Positions 47,438 to 55,886 of a stretch of 64,000 nt of DNA are shown one piece after another; the first letter of the stretch is position 1; each line of letters starts with the position of its first letter. The notes beneath the pieces are model-generated. The model ran no database searches. It was given only the letters and a program-made list of their open reading frames with translations, and had not been told where the DNA came from. Origin of the DNA: PALSA-693 sp963834725 (GTDB lineage Bacteria > Actinomycetota > Acidimicrobiia > Acidimicrobiales > Palsa-688); the NCBI GenBank assembly GCA_963834725.1, contig CAWICN010000001.1, positions 1,426,001 to 1,490,000 on the forward strand. The letters run 5' to 3'. Both the position numbers and the translations under genes were made by a program.

Positions 47438-48658
47438 ATGACCATTGACGGCGACGCATCCCCAATCCCGCAGGTGGACCCGGCTCTGCTCGCCGAGGCC
47501 GGTGGCCAGGTCGACGCGGCCGTGGAGCTGCGCCGGCGCATCCACAAGCACCCGGAGACCGGGCTGGACCTGCCCGTAACCCAGGAGGCGGTGCTCGACG
47601 CCCTCGACGGCCTTGGTTGGACGCTGGCCACTGGGACCGGGACCACTTCGGTGATCGCCACCCTCGACGGGGACCGCCCCGGACCGACCACCCTGCTCCG
47701 CGCCGACATGGACGCACTGGACATGCCCGAGGAGACCGGTCTCGAGTTCGCCTCGGCTGTCGACGGGAAGATGCACGCCTGCGGGCACGATGGCCACGTC
47801 GCCATGCTGGTGGGCGCAGCCCGCTTGCTGGCCGCGCATCGGTCCGAGCTTGGCGGGCGGGTGGTGTTGATGTTCCAGCCCGGCGAGGAGGGATATGGCG
47901 GCGCCCGGGTCATGATCTCGGAGGGTCTGCTCAACACCTACGGTGACGTCGACCGGGCCTTCGCCATCCACATCACGCCCATGCTCCCGTCGGGGCTGGT
48001 CGCCTGCCGGGCCGGGACCATGCTGGCTTCTTGTGACGAATTCCAGGTCAAGGTGATCGGCCGGGGTGGCCATGCCTCGATGCCGCACGACGCCACCGAC
48101 CCGGTCCCGGTCGCCTGCGAGATCGTCACCGCCCTTCAGGCCATGGTGACCCGGGTGGTGCCGGCGTTCGACCCAGCCGTGGTCACCGTCACCCGGATCG
48201 AAGCGGGTACCGCGTTCAACGTCATCCCCGAGTCGGTGACCTGCGACGGCACCATCCGTTCGGTCTCCGATGAGTCGCGGGACCGGGCCATCACCGGCCT
48301 CCGCCAGGTGGCCGAGCACGTCGCTGCGGCCCACGGGTGCCGGGCCCAGGTCGATCTCATCGAGGACCGGCACTATCCGGTGACGGTCAACGATGCCGGA
48401 GCCGCCGATCGCACCCTCGCCGTCGCCACGGGCCTGATCGGCCCGGAACGGGTGGTGCGCATGCCATCGCCGGTCATGGGGGCCGAGGACTGGTCGTATG
48501 TACTCCAGAGAGTGCCCGGGTCGATGGCGTTCCTGGGCGCCGCTCCGCCCGGGGTCGCCCACCCCGCCCCGAACCACTCCAATCGCATGGTGATCGACGA
48601 GGCCGCCCTGGCGACCGGAATCGCCCTGCACGCGGCCATGGCGCTCAGCGGTGGCTAG
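47438..48658 (+). CDS. M20-family amidohydrolase / peptidase
   Basis: A 406-residue dinuclear metallo-amidohydrolase of the hippurate/IAA-amino-acid hydrolase group: 'DAAVELRRRIHKHPETGLDL', 'LLRADMDALDMPEETGLEFA', 'KMHACGHDGHVAMLVGAARL' (metal His/Cys site), 'VVLMFQPGEEGYGGARVMIS' and 'GRGGHASMPHDATDPVPVAC'. The final metal His is in 'PAPNHSNRMVIDE'. It cleaves N-acyl amino acids. A GAGGAG ribosome site 8 nt from ATG fixes the start. It lies 181 bp after the MFS gene, a gap with no gene. Confidence 0.93.
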   Translation: MTIDGDASPIPQVDPALLAEAGGQVDAAVELRRRIHKHPETGLDLPVTQEAVLDALDGLGWTLATGTGTTSVIATLDGDRPGPTTLLRADMDALDMPEETGLEFASAVDGKMHACGHDGHVAMLVGAARLLAAHRSELGGRVVLMFQPGEEGYGGARVMISEGLLNTYGDVDRAFAIHITPMLPSGLVACRAGTMLASCDEFQVKVIGRGGHASMPHDATDPVPVACEIVTALQAMVTRVVPAFDPAVVTVTRIEAGTAFNVIPESVTCDGTIRSVSDESRDRAITGLRQVAEHVAAAHGCRAQVDLIEDRHYPVTVNDAGAADRTLAVATGLIGPERVVRMPSPVMGAEDWSYVLQRVPGSMAFLGAAPPGVAHPAPNHSNRMVIDEAALATGIALHAAMALSGG

Positions 48659-48667
48659 CACGAACCC

Positions 48668-48755
48668 TCACAATGGGCAGAACTCCCACTATGGCCCACA
48701 ATGGCCAGAACCCCCACAATGGCCAGAACCCCCACAATGGCCAGAACCCCCACAA
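48668..48755. repeat. 18-bp tandem repeat between the M20 hydrolase and SBP56 genes
   Basis: Three exact units of ACAATGGCCAGAACCCCC (48698-48751) with two degenerate copies to the left. A 25-codon ORF starting at ATG 48691 reads through them as HNGQNP repeats and ends in a TGA that touches the next gene's ATG at 48769. Confidence 0.95.
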
Positions 48756-48768
48756 TGAAGGAGCCTGA

Positions 48769-50190
48769 ATGAGCGTGTCGGCCCAGCCCGAGATGGACCC
48801 GACGTTCTACCGGAGTGCCGCCGAGGCCGCGGCCGGGCCGCCCGAGCGGCTCGCCTACGTGGTCGCCTTCGATCGCAGCGCCGAGCGCCCGGATGCGCTA
48901 ACCGTGGTCGACACCGATCCCGGGTCCGACCGCTATGGCCAGGTGGTGGGATGGACGGACCTCACGACCCGCGGCGACGAGCTGCACCACTTCGGTTGGA
49001 ACGCATGCAGCAGCGCCCTGGCTCATGCCGGCCACCACATGGACGGCCTGCAACGGCGGTATCTGCTGTTGTCGGGCTTGCGGTCATCCAACGTTCACGT
49101 CTACGACACCCAGCCTGATCCGCTCCAACCGACGCTGGCGCGTCGCATCGAGGCCGCCGAGCTGGCCGGCCGGGCCGGCTACTCACGCCCCCATACCGTC
49201 CATTGCGGACCCGACGGGCTGTTCCTGTCCTGCCTCGGGGGTGGCGAAGGGGCCGACGGGCCGGGGGGCATCGCCCTGCTCGACCACAGCACCTTCGACG
49301 TGCTGCGCGCCTGGGAGACCGACCGCGGCCCGCAGTACCTGGCCTACGACGCCTGGTGGCACCTCAACCAGAACACCCTTATCACCAGCGAATGGGGTAC
49401 CCCCTCGATGATCGAGGACGGGGTCAACCCCGAACTGCTGCTCGGACACAAGTACGGGCACGCCCTGCATTTCTGGGACCTCAGCACGGGAAAGCATCGG
49501 CAACGGCTGGATCTCGGCGAACAGCACCAGATGGTGCTCGAGCTGCGCCCCTCTCACGACCCCTTCGCCACGTGGGGGTTCGTGGGCGTGGTCGTCAGCA
49601 CCGAGGACCTCTCGGCATCGGTGTGGCGCTGGCATCTCGAAGGGGACAGATGGGAGGCGGACAAGGTGGTCACCATCCCGGCGGAGCCGGCACCGGCTGA
49701 GGCCCTGCCGGCCGCCCTGCAACCATTTGGGGCGGTCCCGCCGCTTGTCACCGACATCAACCTGTCCGTCGACGACCGGTATCTATATGTGTCCTGCTGG
49801 GGCACCGGAGAACTGAAGCAGTACGACGTCACCGACCCGGCTCACCCCCGCGAGACCGGATCCGTGCGCCTCGGTGGCATCGTTGGCCAGGCGCCCCATC
49901 CGGCTCACCCGGACGAGTCGCTCGCCGGCGGTCCCCAGATGGTCGAGGTCAGCCGAGACGGCCGACGCATCTACCTGACCAACTCGCTGTACGGGGCGTG
50001 GGACGACCAGTTCTTCCCTGACGGGGTCGGCGCCTGGATGGCGAAGCTCGACACCGATCCTGATCGTGGCGGTGGGCTCCGCATCGACGAGCGGTTCTTC
50101 CCCCATGGCGATGACTTCCGGGGGTTGCGGGTCCACCAGGTGCGCCTGCAGGGCGGGGACGCCTCATCAGACTCGTACTGCTACCGGTGA
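48769..50190 (+). CDS. Selenium-binding protein SBP56 / methanethiol oxidase
   Basis: A 473-residue beta-propeller of the SBP56 family: 'LHHFGWNACSSALAHAGHHM', 'YLLLSGLRSSNVHVYDTQPD', 'SRPHTVHCGPDGLFLSCLGG', 'NTLITSEWGTPSMIEDGVNP', 'YGHALHFWDL' and 'YLYVSCWGTGELKQYDVTDP'. Conserved His residues bind copper in characterised methanethiol oxidases, which convert methanethiol to formaldehyde, hydrogen sulfide and peroxide. GGAG 5 nt upstream sets the start. The C-terminus 'VHQVRLQGGDASSDSYCYR' is typical. Confidence 0.95.
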   Translation: MSVSAQPEMDPTFYRSAAEAAAGPPERLAYVVAFDRSAERPDALTVVDTDPGSDRYGQVVGWTDLTTRGDELHHFGWNACSSALAHAGHHMDGLQRRYLLLSGLRSSNVHVYDTQPDPLQPTLARRIEAAELAGRAGYSRPHTVHCGPDGLFLSCLGGGEGADGPGGIALLDHSTFDVLRAWETDRGPQYLAYDAWWHLNQNTLITSEWGTPSMIEDGVNPELLLGHKYGHALHFWDLSTGKHRQRLDLGEQHQMVLELRPSHDPFATWGFVGVVVSTEDLSASVWRWHLEGDRWEADKVVTIPAEPAPAEALPAALQPFGAVPPLVTDINLSVDDRYLYVSCWGTGELKQYDVTDPAHPRETGSVRLGGIVGQAPHPAHPDESLAGGPQMVEVSRDGRRIYLTNSLYGAWDDQFFPDGVGAWMAKLDTDPDRGGGLRIDERFFPHGDDFRGLRVHQVRLQGGDASSDSYCYR

Positions 50191-50205
50191 GCTGAACGGC
50201 CGCCT

Positions 50206-50925
50206 TCACCGGGCGTCATGGAAGACCAGGCCGAGGGTTCGGCGCCGCCCTCCTCGCACCACGCTCACACCATGGCGCATCGGCGCGGCCGACCAGCCGC
50301 GTGCGGACCGGACCGGCCGATCGCTGGTGGTGAAGACCAGCCCCTGACCTTGCCCGATCGACGTGCTCGTGGCACGCGACTGGGCCCGGGGACGCTGCTC
50401 GACCACCACGAACTCGCCGCCGGCGTAGTCATGGCCGGGCCGGTCGAGGCCGACCACGACCTGGAGCGGGAAGACCAGCTCGCCGTAGAGGTCCCGGTGG
50501 AGGGCGTTCCAGTCCCCGGGCCGGTAGCACAGCAGCAGGGGCGTGGGCCGGGTCTGCCCGGCGGCGTGGCAGCGATCCAGCCACTCGCCGAAGTCGTCGG
50601 GCCATGGTGCCGGCCGGCCCAACCGCTCGGCCCACTCCCGGGCGACCGGCAGCAGGTGGGGCCACCACGCCGCCCGGAGCCGGGTTACCAGGTCAGGTAG
50701 GGGGTGGTCGAAATAGCGATACTGGCCCGCCCCGAAGCGGTGGCGGGCCATGTCCACGGTGGCGCGGAACCGGCCGTCGTCGCCATACCAGGCGGACGCC
50801 TGGCGGCACTCAGGGGGCTCGAGCACCGGCGCGGTCAGGGCGCAGCCGAGCCCGTCGAGCTCCGCCGCGACCGCCGGCCAGTCGAGGGCGTCTATCCGGG
50901 CCTCGACCGGGACGGCCGTCATCAT
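50206..50925 (-). CDS. 2-oxoglutarate/Fe(II)-dependent oxygenase, possibly alkylation repair
   Basis: A 239-residue protein with the 2OG-Fe(II) signature His-x-Asp...His: 'GDWNALHRDLYGELVFPLQV' provides HxD, 'AAPMRHGVSVVRGGRRRTLG' the distal His and the Arg binding 2-oxoglutarate. The middle has 'YAGGEFVVVEQRPRAQSRAT'. The ATG overlaps the ogt stop (ATGATGA), and an ECF sigma gene precedes ogt, so all three form one operon. The context suggests oxidative demethylation of DNA or protein damage, although the fold looks closer to prolyl-hydroxylase-type than to AlkB. Confidence 0.8.
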   Translation of the reverse strand: MMTAVPVEARIDALDWPAVAAELDGLGCALTAPVLEPPECRQASAWYGDDGRFRATVDMARHRFGAGQYRYFDHPLPDLVTRLRAAWWPHLLPVAREWAERLGRPAPWPDDFGEWLDRCHAAGQTRPTPLLLCYRPGDWNALHRDLYGELVFPLQVVVGLDRPGHDYAGGEFVVVEQRPRAQSRATSTSIGQGQGLVFTTSDRPVRSARGWSAAPMRHGVSVVRGGRRRTLGLVFHDAR

Positions 50926-51542
50926 GCGCCGGATTCCAGCGCCAACAGCAGCTGCTTGGCCTCGGAGCCACCGCGATACCCGCCGACGGAACCGTCGCTG
51001 CGCACGACCCGATGACAGGGGACGACCACCGGCACCGGGTTCCGGGCGCAGGCCGACCCTACCGCCCGAACCGCGCCCGGACTTCCCGATGCGGCCGCCA
51101 CCGCCGCGTAGGTGGCGGTCGTCCCGTACCCGATGTCGCCAAGCCGATCGAGAACAGTGCGGCGGAAGCCGCGCGCCAGGCCCAGATCGACGTCTACATC
51201 GAAGCGGCGACGGCGCCCGGCGAAATATTCGTCCAGCTCCCGGGCGGCCCGATCCAGTCTGACCGGGGCGCGCAACATCCGGGGGCTGATGGCCTTGGCC
51301 AGCCAGCCGAGCACCTCGTCGTGGTCCTCCCGTTCGAAGGCGACCCGGACCAGTCCCGACGGGGTGGCGACAAGGAGCAGCGACCCCACCGGGCTGTCGA
51401 CGGTCCGGTAGGCCAGGTCGAGCAGGCCGGCCTGGTCGGAGGCCGCCTCCAGACGACCGTGCAGCCGGGCGGCGGTGAGGGCGTCCCAGGGGGGGACGGC
51501 GGCCGGTAGGCCTTTCGTGATCAGGTGGTCGGTGGCGGGCAT
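50922..51542 (-). CDS. ogt: Methylated-DNA-[protein]-cysteine S-methyltransferase
   Basis: A 206-residue protein. The active-site Cys lies in 'PVVVPCHRVVRSDGSVGGYR', the defining PCHRV motif, preceded by 'IGYGTTATYAAVAAASGSPG' and 'AVRAVGSACARNPVP'. The N-terminal domain has 'TVDSPVGSLLLVATPSGLVR'. It directly removes O6-alkyl groups from guanine. About 40 extra N-terminal residues ('MPATDHLITKGLPAAVPPWD') lie before the usual start; the initiation codon lies inside the end of the sigma gene (22-nt overlap). Confidence 0.94.
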   Translation of the reverse strand: MPATDHLITKGLPAAVPPWDALTAARLHGRLEAASDQAGLLDLAYRTVDSPVGSLLLVATPSGLVRVAFEREDHDEVLGWLAKAISPRMLRAPVRLDRAARELDEYFAGRRRRFDVDVDLGLARGFRRTVLDRLGDIGYGTTATYAAVAAASGSPGAVRAVGSACARNPVPVVVPCHRVVRSDGSVGGYRGGSEAKQLLLALESGA

Positions 51543-52081
51543 GGTGCAGATCCTTTCCTGTCCTTCTTCTCCGGGGGGTACTGAGTGCGCAGGGTGGCCA
51601 GGCCGTCAGCGGCATTGCGGCGAGCGGCCGCCTCGTTGCTGTCGAGCAGGGCGCCGATCTCGGCGTAGGGCAGCCCGGCCAGATAGTGGTAGGTCACCGC
51701 GGCCCGCTGTTTGAAGGGGAGGGCCTGAAGCGCCGCCCACAGCTGCGGGTCCCGGTCGCCCGGCACTTCGGGCTCGGCCGCCGGCTGGGACCCGGGAGTC
51801 CGCCGCGCCCCTGGTAGCTCTGACAGCTCGCTCGTCGGCACCGGCACGGCAGCCCGGGCCCCGACCCGGAGCCGATCGATCGCCTTGCGATGGGCGATGG
51901 TGACCAGCCACCCCCGTACGTTGCTGCCCGAACGGAGACGCGGGTAGGCCTGGAGGGCGGCCAGGAACGTCTCCGACCAGGCGTCTTCCGCGTCCGAAGG
52001 CGTCAGCAGAGCCCGGCAGACGCCCAGCACTATCGATCCGTGTTCGGTGACGACCTGCTCGAAAGGCGGGATAGGCGGCAC
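51521..52081 (-). CDS. ECF-type sigma factor controlling the ogt operon (inferred)
   Basis: A 186-residue sigma factor: sigma-2 'FEQVVTEHGSIVLGVCRALL', 'TPSDAEDAWSETFLAALQAY' and 'NVRGWLVTIAHRKAIDRLRV'; sigma-4 'LQALPFKQRAAVTYHYLAGL' and 'PYAEIGALLDSNEAAARRNA'. No anti-sigma gene is next to it. It precedes ogt and a 2OG oxygenase in an overlapping operon, an arrangement suggesting it drives alkylation-damage genes. GTG 52081 is preferred over GTG 52108 because GGAG lies 9 nt upstream and a palindrome would otherwise fall inside the gene. Confidence 0.85.
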   Translation of the reverse strand: MPPIPPFEQVVTEHGSIVLGVCRALLTPSDAEDAWSETFLAALQAYPRLRSGSNVRGWLVTIAHRKAIDRLRVGARAAVPVPTSELSELPGARRTPGSQPAAEPEVPGDRDPQLWAALQALPFKQRAAVTYHYLAGLPYAEIGALLDSNEAAARRNAADGLATLRTQYPPEKKDRKGSAPCPPPTT

Positions 52082-52092
52082 AGAATCACACT

Positions 52093-52119
52093 CCGTTAAC
52101 AGACACACCTAGTTAACGG
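52093..52119. promoter_or_regulatory. Palindromic element in the divergent sigma / oxidoreductase promoter
   Basis: CCGTTAAC (52093-52100) and GTTAACGG (52112-52119) are exact 8-bp arms around an 11-bp spacer, in the 54-bp space between the divergent genes. Likely a dimeric regulator site or the promoter elements of both genes; it does not match a LexA box that I recognise. Confidence 0.55.
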
Positions 52120-52135
52120 TGGCGGCCACGGAAAC

Positions 52136-53635
52136 GTGAGCCAGACTCTCGCCATGCGCCTGCCTCCTGCCACCCTGGTCGTCCTGGTTGGCCCATCGGG
52201 AGCCGGAAAGTCGCACTGGGCCGCCCAGAACTTCCGACCCGAGCAGATCGTGTCGTCCGATGCCCTGCGTGGCGCGGTCGGTGTCTCCGAAGATGACCAG
52301 CGGGCCGGCGCCGACGCCTTCGACGTGCTCGATCTGATCGTGGAACGCCGCCTGGCCCGCGGCCTGCTCACCGTCGTCGACACTCTCGGGCTCGATCGGG
52401 ACCGCCGGGCCCGGTACGTCGAGCTGGCTCGACGGCATCACATGGCCGCCCACGCCGTCGTGTTCGACACTCCGGCCGACCTCTGCCGGGCTCGCAACCG
52501 CGGCCGGGCCCGACCGTTGCCGCCGCCGGTCCTGGCCTCCCAGCTGAAGGCCAGGGATCAGGCCGCCGTCGACCTCGCCGCCGAGGGGTTCGACGGCGTC
52601 CTCGCCCCCGACCCGGTCGAGGTCGTCCCATCCGAGATGGCGGCTTCCACTGGCTCGCAGGCGACCCGGCTGCACTTCGGCCTGCAGCTGTCGTCGTTTG
52701 CGGGCGGCTCGAATGGGACCCTGCTGGCCGAACGCGTCGCCGAAGCCGCGGCTGTCGCAGAGGCGGTGGGCTTCACCAGTCTCTGGATGATGGATCACAT
52801 GGTGCAGATCCCCCAGGTGGGTCGGCGCTGGGAAGACCTGCCGGAAAGCTGGACCACGCTGGCCTGGCTGGCCGCTCGCACGCGTACCATCCGCCTCGGC
52901 ACGCTCGTCACGGGCGTCACCCTCCGCAATCCGGCCCACCTGGCGAAGATCGTGGCCACCCTCGACGTGCTGAGCGGAGGCCGGGCCATCTGCGGGTTGG
53001 GCCTGGCGTGGTGGGAGTGGGAGCACCGGCTGTACGGCTGGCCGTTCCCGGCGACGGCCGATCGGTACGCCCTACTGGAGGACACGTTGCAACTGCTGCC
53101 GGTCATGTGGGGGCCCGGTTCGCCCGCGTTCGCCGGCCGGACCCTCAACGTGGCCGAGACCATCTGCTACCCGCGGCCCCTGCAGCAGCACGTGCCCATC
53201 ATCGTCGGCGGATCGGGGCCACGAAGCACCCTCCGTCTGGCCGCGCGCTACGCCGACGGCTGCAACCTGCGTGGCGACCCGGAGACCGTGGCCGACAAAC
53301 GCGCCATCCTCGAAGGCCATTGCGCCGAAGCCGGCCGCAACCCGGCGGAGGTACGGGTGACCCACCTCTCCAATGCAGTGGTCGCCGGCTCGCGCCGGGA
53401 GGTGGCGGCCGCCATTGATCGCTTGCGGCCCTTCGGCCTGACGCCGGAACAGGCTGCCGACCGGTGGGGCGCCGGAACCGTCGACGATCAGATCGGGCGG
53501 TACAGCCGCTTCGCCGAGGTGGGCGTCGAGACGGCCATTGTCGCCCTGCCCGACCTTTTCACCCCTGGTGCGCTGGAAACCTTCGGAGAGGTGATCGCCG
53601 GCTTCGAGACCCCCCCGCCGTCGGTGCCGTGGTAG
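52136..53635 (+). CDS. Fusion of a P-loop kinase domain and an F420-dependent (LLM) oxidoreductase
   Basis: A 499-residue protein. Residues 10-165 form an AAA_33/polynucleotide-kinase-like P-loop domain: Walker A 'VLVGPSGAGKSHWAAQNF', 'LLTVVDTLGLDRDRRARYVE' and 'VFDTPADLCRARNRGRARPL'. After a short linker, residues 178-495 form a luciferase-like monooxygenase of the F420 group: 'HFGLQLSSFAGG', 'GFTSLWMMDHMVQIPQVG', 'TLVTGVTLRNPAHLAKIVAT', 'LSGGRAICGLGLAWWEWEH' and 'VPIIVGGSGPRSTLRLAARY'. F420 can be made via FbiC in this genome. The substrate of either half is unknown. Confidence 0.88.
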   Translation: MSQTLAMRLPPATLVVLVGPSGAGKSHWAAQNFRPEQIVSSDALRGAVGVSEDDQRAGADAFDVLDLIVERRLARGLLTVVDTLGLDRDRRARYVELARRHHMAAHAVVFDTPADLCRARNRGRARPLPPPVLASQLKARDQAAVDLAAEGFDGVLAPDPVEVVPSEMAASTGSQATRLHFGLQLSSFAGGSNGTLLAERVAEAAAVAEAVGFTSLWMMDHMVQIPQVGRRWEDLPESWTTLAWLAARTRTIRLGTLVTGVTLRNPAHLAKIVATLDVLSGGRAICGLGLAWWEWEHRLYGWPFPATADRYALLEDTLQLLPVMWGPGSPAFAGRTLNVAETICYPRPLQQHVPIIVGGSGPRSTLRLAARYADGCNLRGDPETVADKRAILEGHCAEAGRNPAEVRVTHLSNAVVAGSRREVAAAIDRLRPFGLTPEQAADRWGAGTVDDQIGRYSRFAEVGVETAIVALPDLFTPGALETFGEVIAGFETPPPSVPW

Positions 53636-53641
53636 CGGTGA

Positions 53642-55411
53642 TCAGTCCCCCTGATCCTGGTCTGGTGGGGCCAGCTCGTAGAGGGGTTCGCCGCGCCGCA
53701 ACCGGGAGGCGATGCGGACGACCTGGGGCAGCTCCCGGCGAGTGGGGGTATGGGCGGCCAGGAAGCGGGCGGCACCGGCCAGGATGAGGCTGACCGGTTC
53801 GGAGCCCTCTGGCCAGGCCAACGACTGCCGGGCCGCGGCCTCGTACATCTGGAACCAGTGGAACTCGGCGTCCTCGCGGAGCAGCGCCGTCCCAAGGGCC
53901 CCCAGCACCGCGGCACGCGAGCCCCCCGTGGCCAGCCATCGATGGACAATGGCCCCGGCCTCGTCGACCATGTCTTGCTGGTCCCAGCACGCTTGCAGCG
54001 CCTCGAGGTCCGGCGGCGCCGACGCCAGAGGATGCCGCCCGGGCAGCGGGGCGGCGGGAACGTTGAGGAAACGGTCGAGGAACACCTTGCCGGCACCCTG
54101 GTAGACGCCCCGGGCCAGCTCGGGTGTCCCGGATCGTTGCAGGAGTTGATGGACGGCGTTGGCGGCGGTGAAGCCGTGATGGACGACGTCCCAGTCGCCA
54201 TGATCGTTTTGGGTGTGAAAGCGCGTCACCCGCAGCGCCGCCGCGTAGGCCACCGCCCGGGCCAACTCCTCCAACGTTGCTCGGGCGGCCACGGCCCGGT
54301 CGAGGGCGGCCACGATCTCTGCCGGGTCGTCGCCGAGAATCACCCACGCCAGGCTGTCGACGTCGTCGTCGCCGGCGAAGGTGCGCGGCCCCGCTCCGGC
54401 AGTCAGGCGTCCGGGCAGGTCGGCAGCGGCACGGGCGAGGAGTCCAGCCAGATCGTGGGGATGCCGCCAGGCGGCGCTCTCCTCAGCCCGCGACGCGCCG
54501 GCCGTTTGCTGGGCGAGGGTGGGCAGGACCTGGTCCGCGTGGCTCCAGCCCAGCTGATCCAGCACCTCGAACGCCTTGTTGGTGAAGTCGATGGTGTGGC
54601 CGCCGTCGAGGAACACATGGTCGGTGGCGGCCGCGCCCATGATCGCGGTGAGTTGGGCCGGCCCGAGCCGGGTCCGGACCGCGCTGGCGAGGCTGCGCTC
54701 GGCCGCATCACCGCTCCGGGTATCGATGAAGCGGCGGTACCAATTGCCGAGCCGCTCGGCCGGGAGGGCGGCGGGCAGGGGTTCCAGGGCGAAGCGCGGC
54801 GCGTGGCCACGCGTGTCGCGGGATACGAAGGCCAGCCCGTGGACCAGGGCGAGCACCCGATCCTCTTCGTCGAGCCAGTCGAGCACATTGGCCATGCCGG
54901 TCAGTACGGTCAGACCGGACCCCCATCCCGCGCCCCGATAGCGCGTTCCGAAGTCAACCCCGGCCCCCACCACCGCTGACGCCGCCTCTACGGGTCCCAT
55001 GGCGTCGACGAGACCGAGGACAGCCTTGGCGATGACGAGCGTCAGGCCCTGCTCGAGGCCTTCCTCGAGCCGGCGCCGCAACTGAGGTACCCGGTCCCGC
55101 GCCGGCTCGATCTCGATGATCACGTCGCTGCCTTCTAGGTGCACCGGGTAGGCGCGCACGTCATCGGCGAAGGGATCGAGGGTGCCGCCCGACTCGAGGT
55201 CGAAGCGGGCGTGGTGCCAGTGGCAGGTGAGCAGGCCGTTTTCGACCGTGCCCCGGTGCAGAGGAAAGCCCATGTGCGGGCAGCGGTCGTCGATCGCGTA
55301 GGCCCTCCCCTCACACCAGAACACGCACACCGGCTGCGAGCCGACCTTGCCCGTCAGGTGGCCTTTGGCGATCAGGGCGTCGGTACTGCCGATCCGAATG
55401 CGTTCGTCCAT
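53642..55411 (-). CDS. Rieske [2Fe-2S] protein with large uncharacterised helical domain
   Basis: A 589-residue protein. The N-terminal Rieske domain (residues 1-105) binds [2Fe-2S] through 'DDRCPHMGFPLHRG' (C-x-H) and 'LLTCHWHHARFDLESGG' (C-x2-H). The remaining about 470 residues are helical and His-rich in places ('RFHTQNDHGDWDVVHHGFTA', 'DAEFHWFQMYEAAARQSLAW'), not a known oxygenase alpha domain. It could be an iron enzyme using the His as ligands (inference). The start at 55411 has GGAGG 5 nt away. Adjacent yjbR-like gene is on the same strand. Confidence 0.82.
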   Translation of the reverse strand: MDERIRIGSTDALIAKGHLTGKVGSQPVCVFWCEGRAYAIDDRCPHMGFPLHRGTVENGLLTCHWHHARFDLESGGTLDPFADDVRAYPVHLEGSDVIIEIEPARDRVPQLRRRLEEGLEQGLTLVIAKAVLGLVDAMGPVEAASAVVGAGVDFGTRYRGAGWGSGLTVLTGMANVLDWLDEEDRVLALVHGLAFVSRDTRGHAPRFALEPLPAALPAERLGNWYRRFIDTRSGDAAERSLASAVRTRLGPAQLTAIMGAAATDHVFLDGGHTIDFTNKAFEVLDQLGWSHADQVLPTLAQQTAGASRAEESAAWRHPHDLAGLLARAAADLPGRLTAGAGPRTFAGDDDVDSLAWVILGDDPAEIVAALDRAVAARATLEELARAVAYAAALRVTRFHTQNDHGDWDVVHHGFTAANAVHQLLQRSGTPELARGVYQGAGKVFLDRFLNVPAAPLPGRHPLASAPPDLEALQACWDQQDMVDEAGAIVHRWLATGGSRAAVLGALGTALLREDAEFHWFQMYEAAARQSLAWPEGSEPVSLILAGAARFLAAHTPTRRELPQVVRIASRLRRGEPLYELAPPDQDQGD

Positions 55412-55495
55412 GGACGCCTCCCGTTGTGCGTCGCCCCTCTCACTTGAAAGTACGACCACTTGTGAGGGTACGACCCCGCAGTGACAAGAGGTCAA

Positions 55496-55837
55496 CTACG
55501 TGGACTGATGCGCCGCCGCCACCGCCTTCGGGACGACCATACGCCAGGCGTCGAGGACCAGCTCCCGCATCTCGTTCTGGTCGAGGGCGCTCAGTCGGAC
55601 TTCGACCCAGTTGTAGCGAAGGTCGGAGCGGCGTGGCATCAGGAACTTTTCCGGATCCGAGGCCACCAGCGCCTCTCGCTCCTCCTTCGGGAACCCGAAC
55701 CCCATCTGCGTTTCGTCTCGTGAGAACGCCAGGTAGACAATCCGGCCGACCCGAAACTTGACCCGGTCGCGCACCACGACTTCGTAGCTGCGGGGCAACC
55801 GGTGGGCAACTTCGCGGACGTCGTCGATGGTCACCAT
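55496..55837 (-). CDS. MmcQ/YjbR-family protein
   Basis: A 113-residue protein of the MmcQ/YjbR (CyaY-like fold) family: 'VREVAHRLPRSYEVVVRDRV', 'KFRVGRIVYLAFSRDETQMG', 'PEKFLMPRRSDLRYNWVEVR' and 'MRELVLDAWRMVVPK'. Often annotated as DNA-binding, though evidence is limited. Complete, normal length. Eighty-four bp upstream of the Rieske gene on the same strand; 49 bp from the next acyl-CoA synthetase remnant. Confidence 0.92.
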   Translation of the reverse strand: MVTIDDVREVAHRLPRSYEVVVRDRVKFRVGRIVYLAFSRDETQMGFGFPKEEREALVASDPEKFLMPRRSDLRYNWVEVRLSALDQNEMRELVLDAWRMVVPKAVAAAHQST

Positions 55838-55886
55838 GGCAGCATGGTGGGCAGTTGGCAGCCGGAATGCCGCCGCCCTGTACCCG

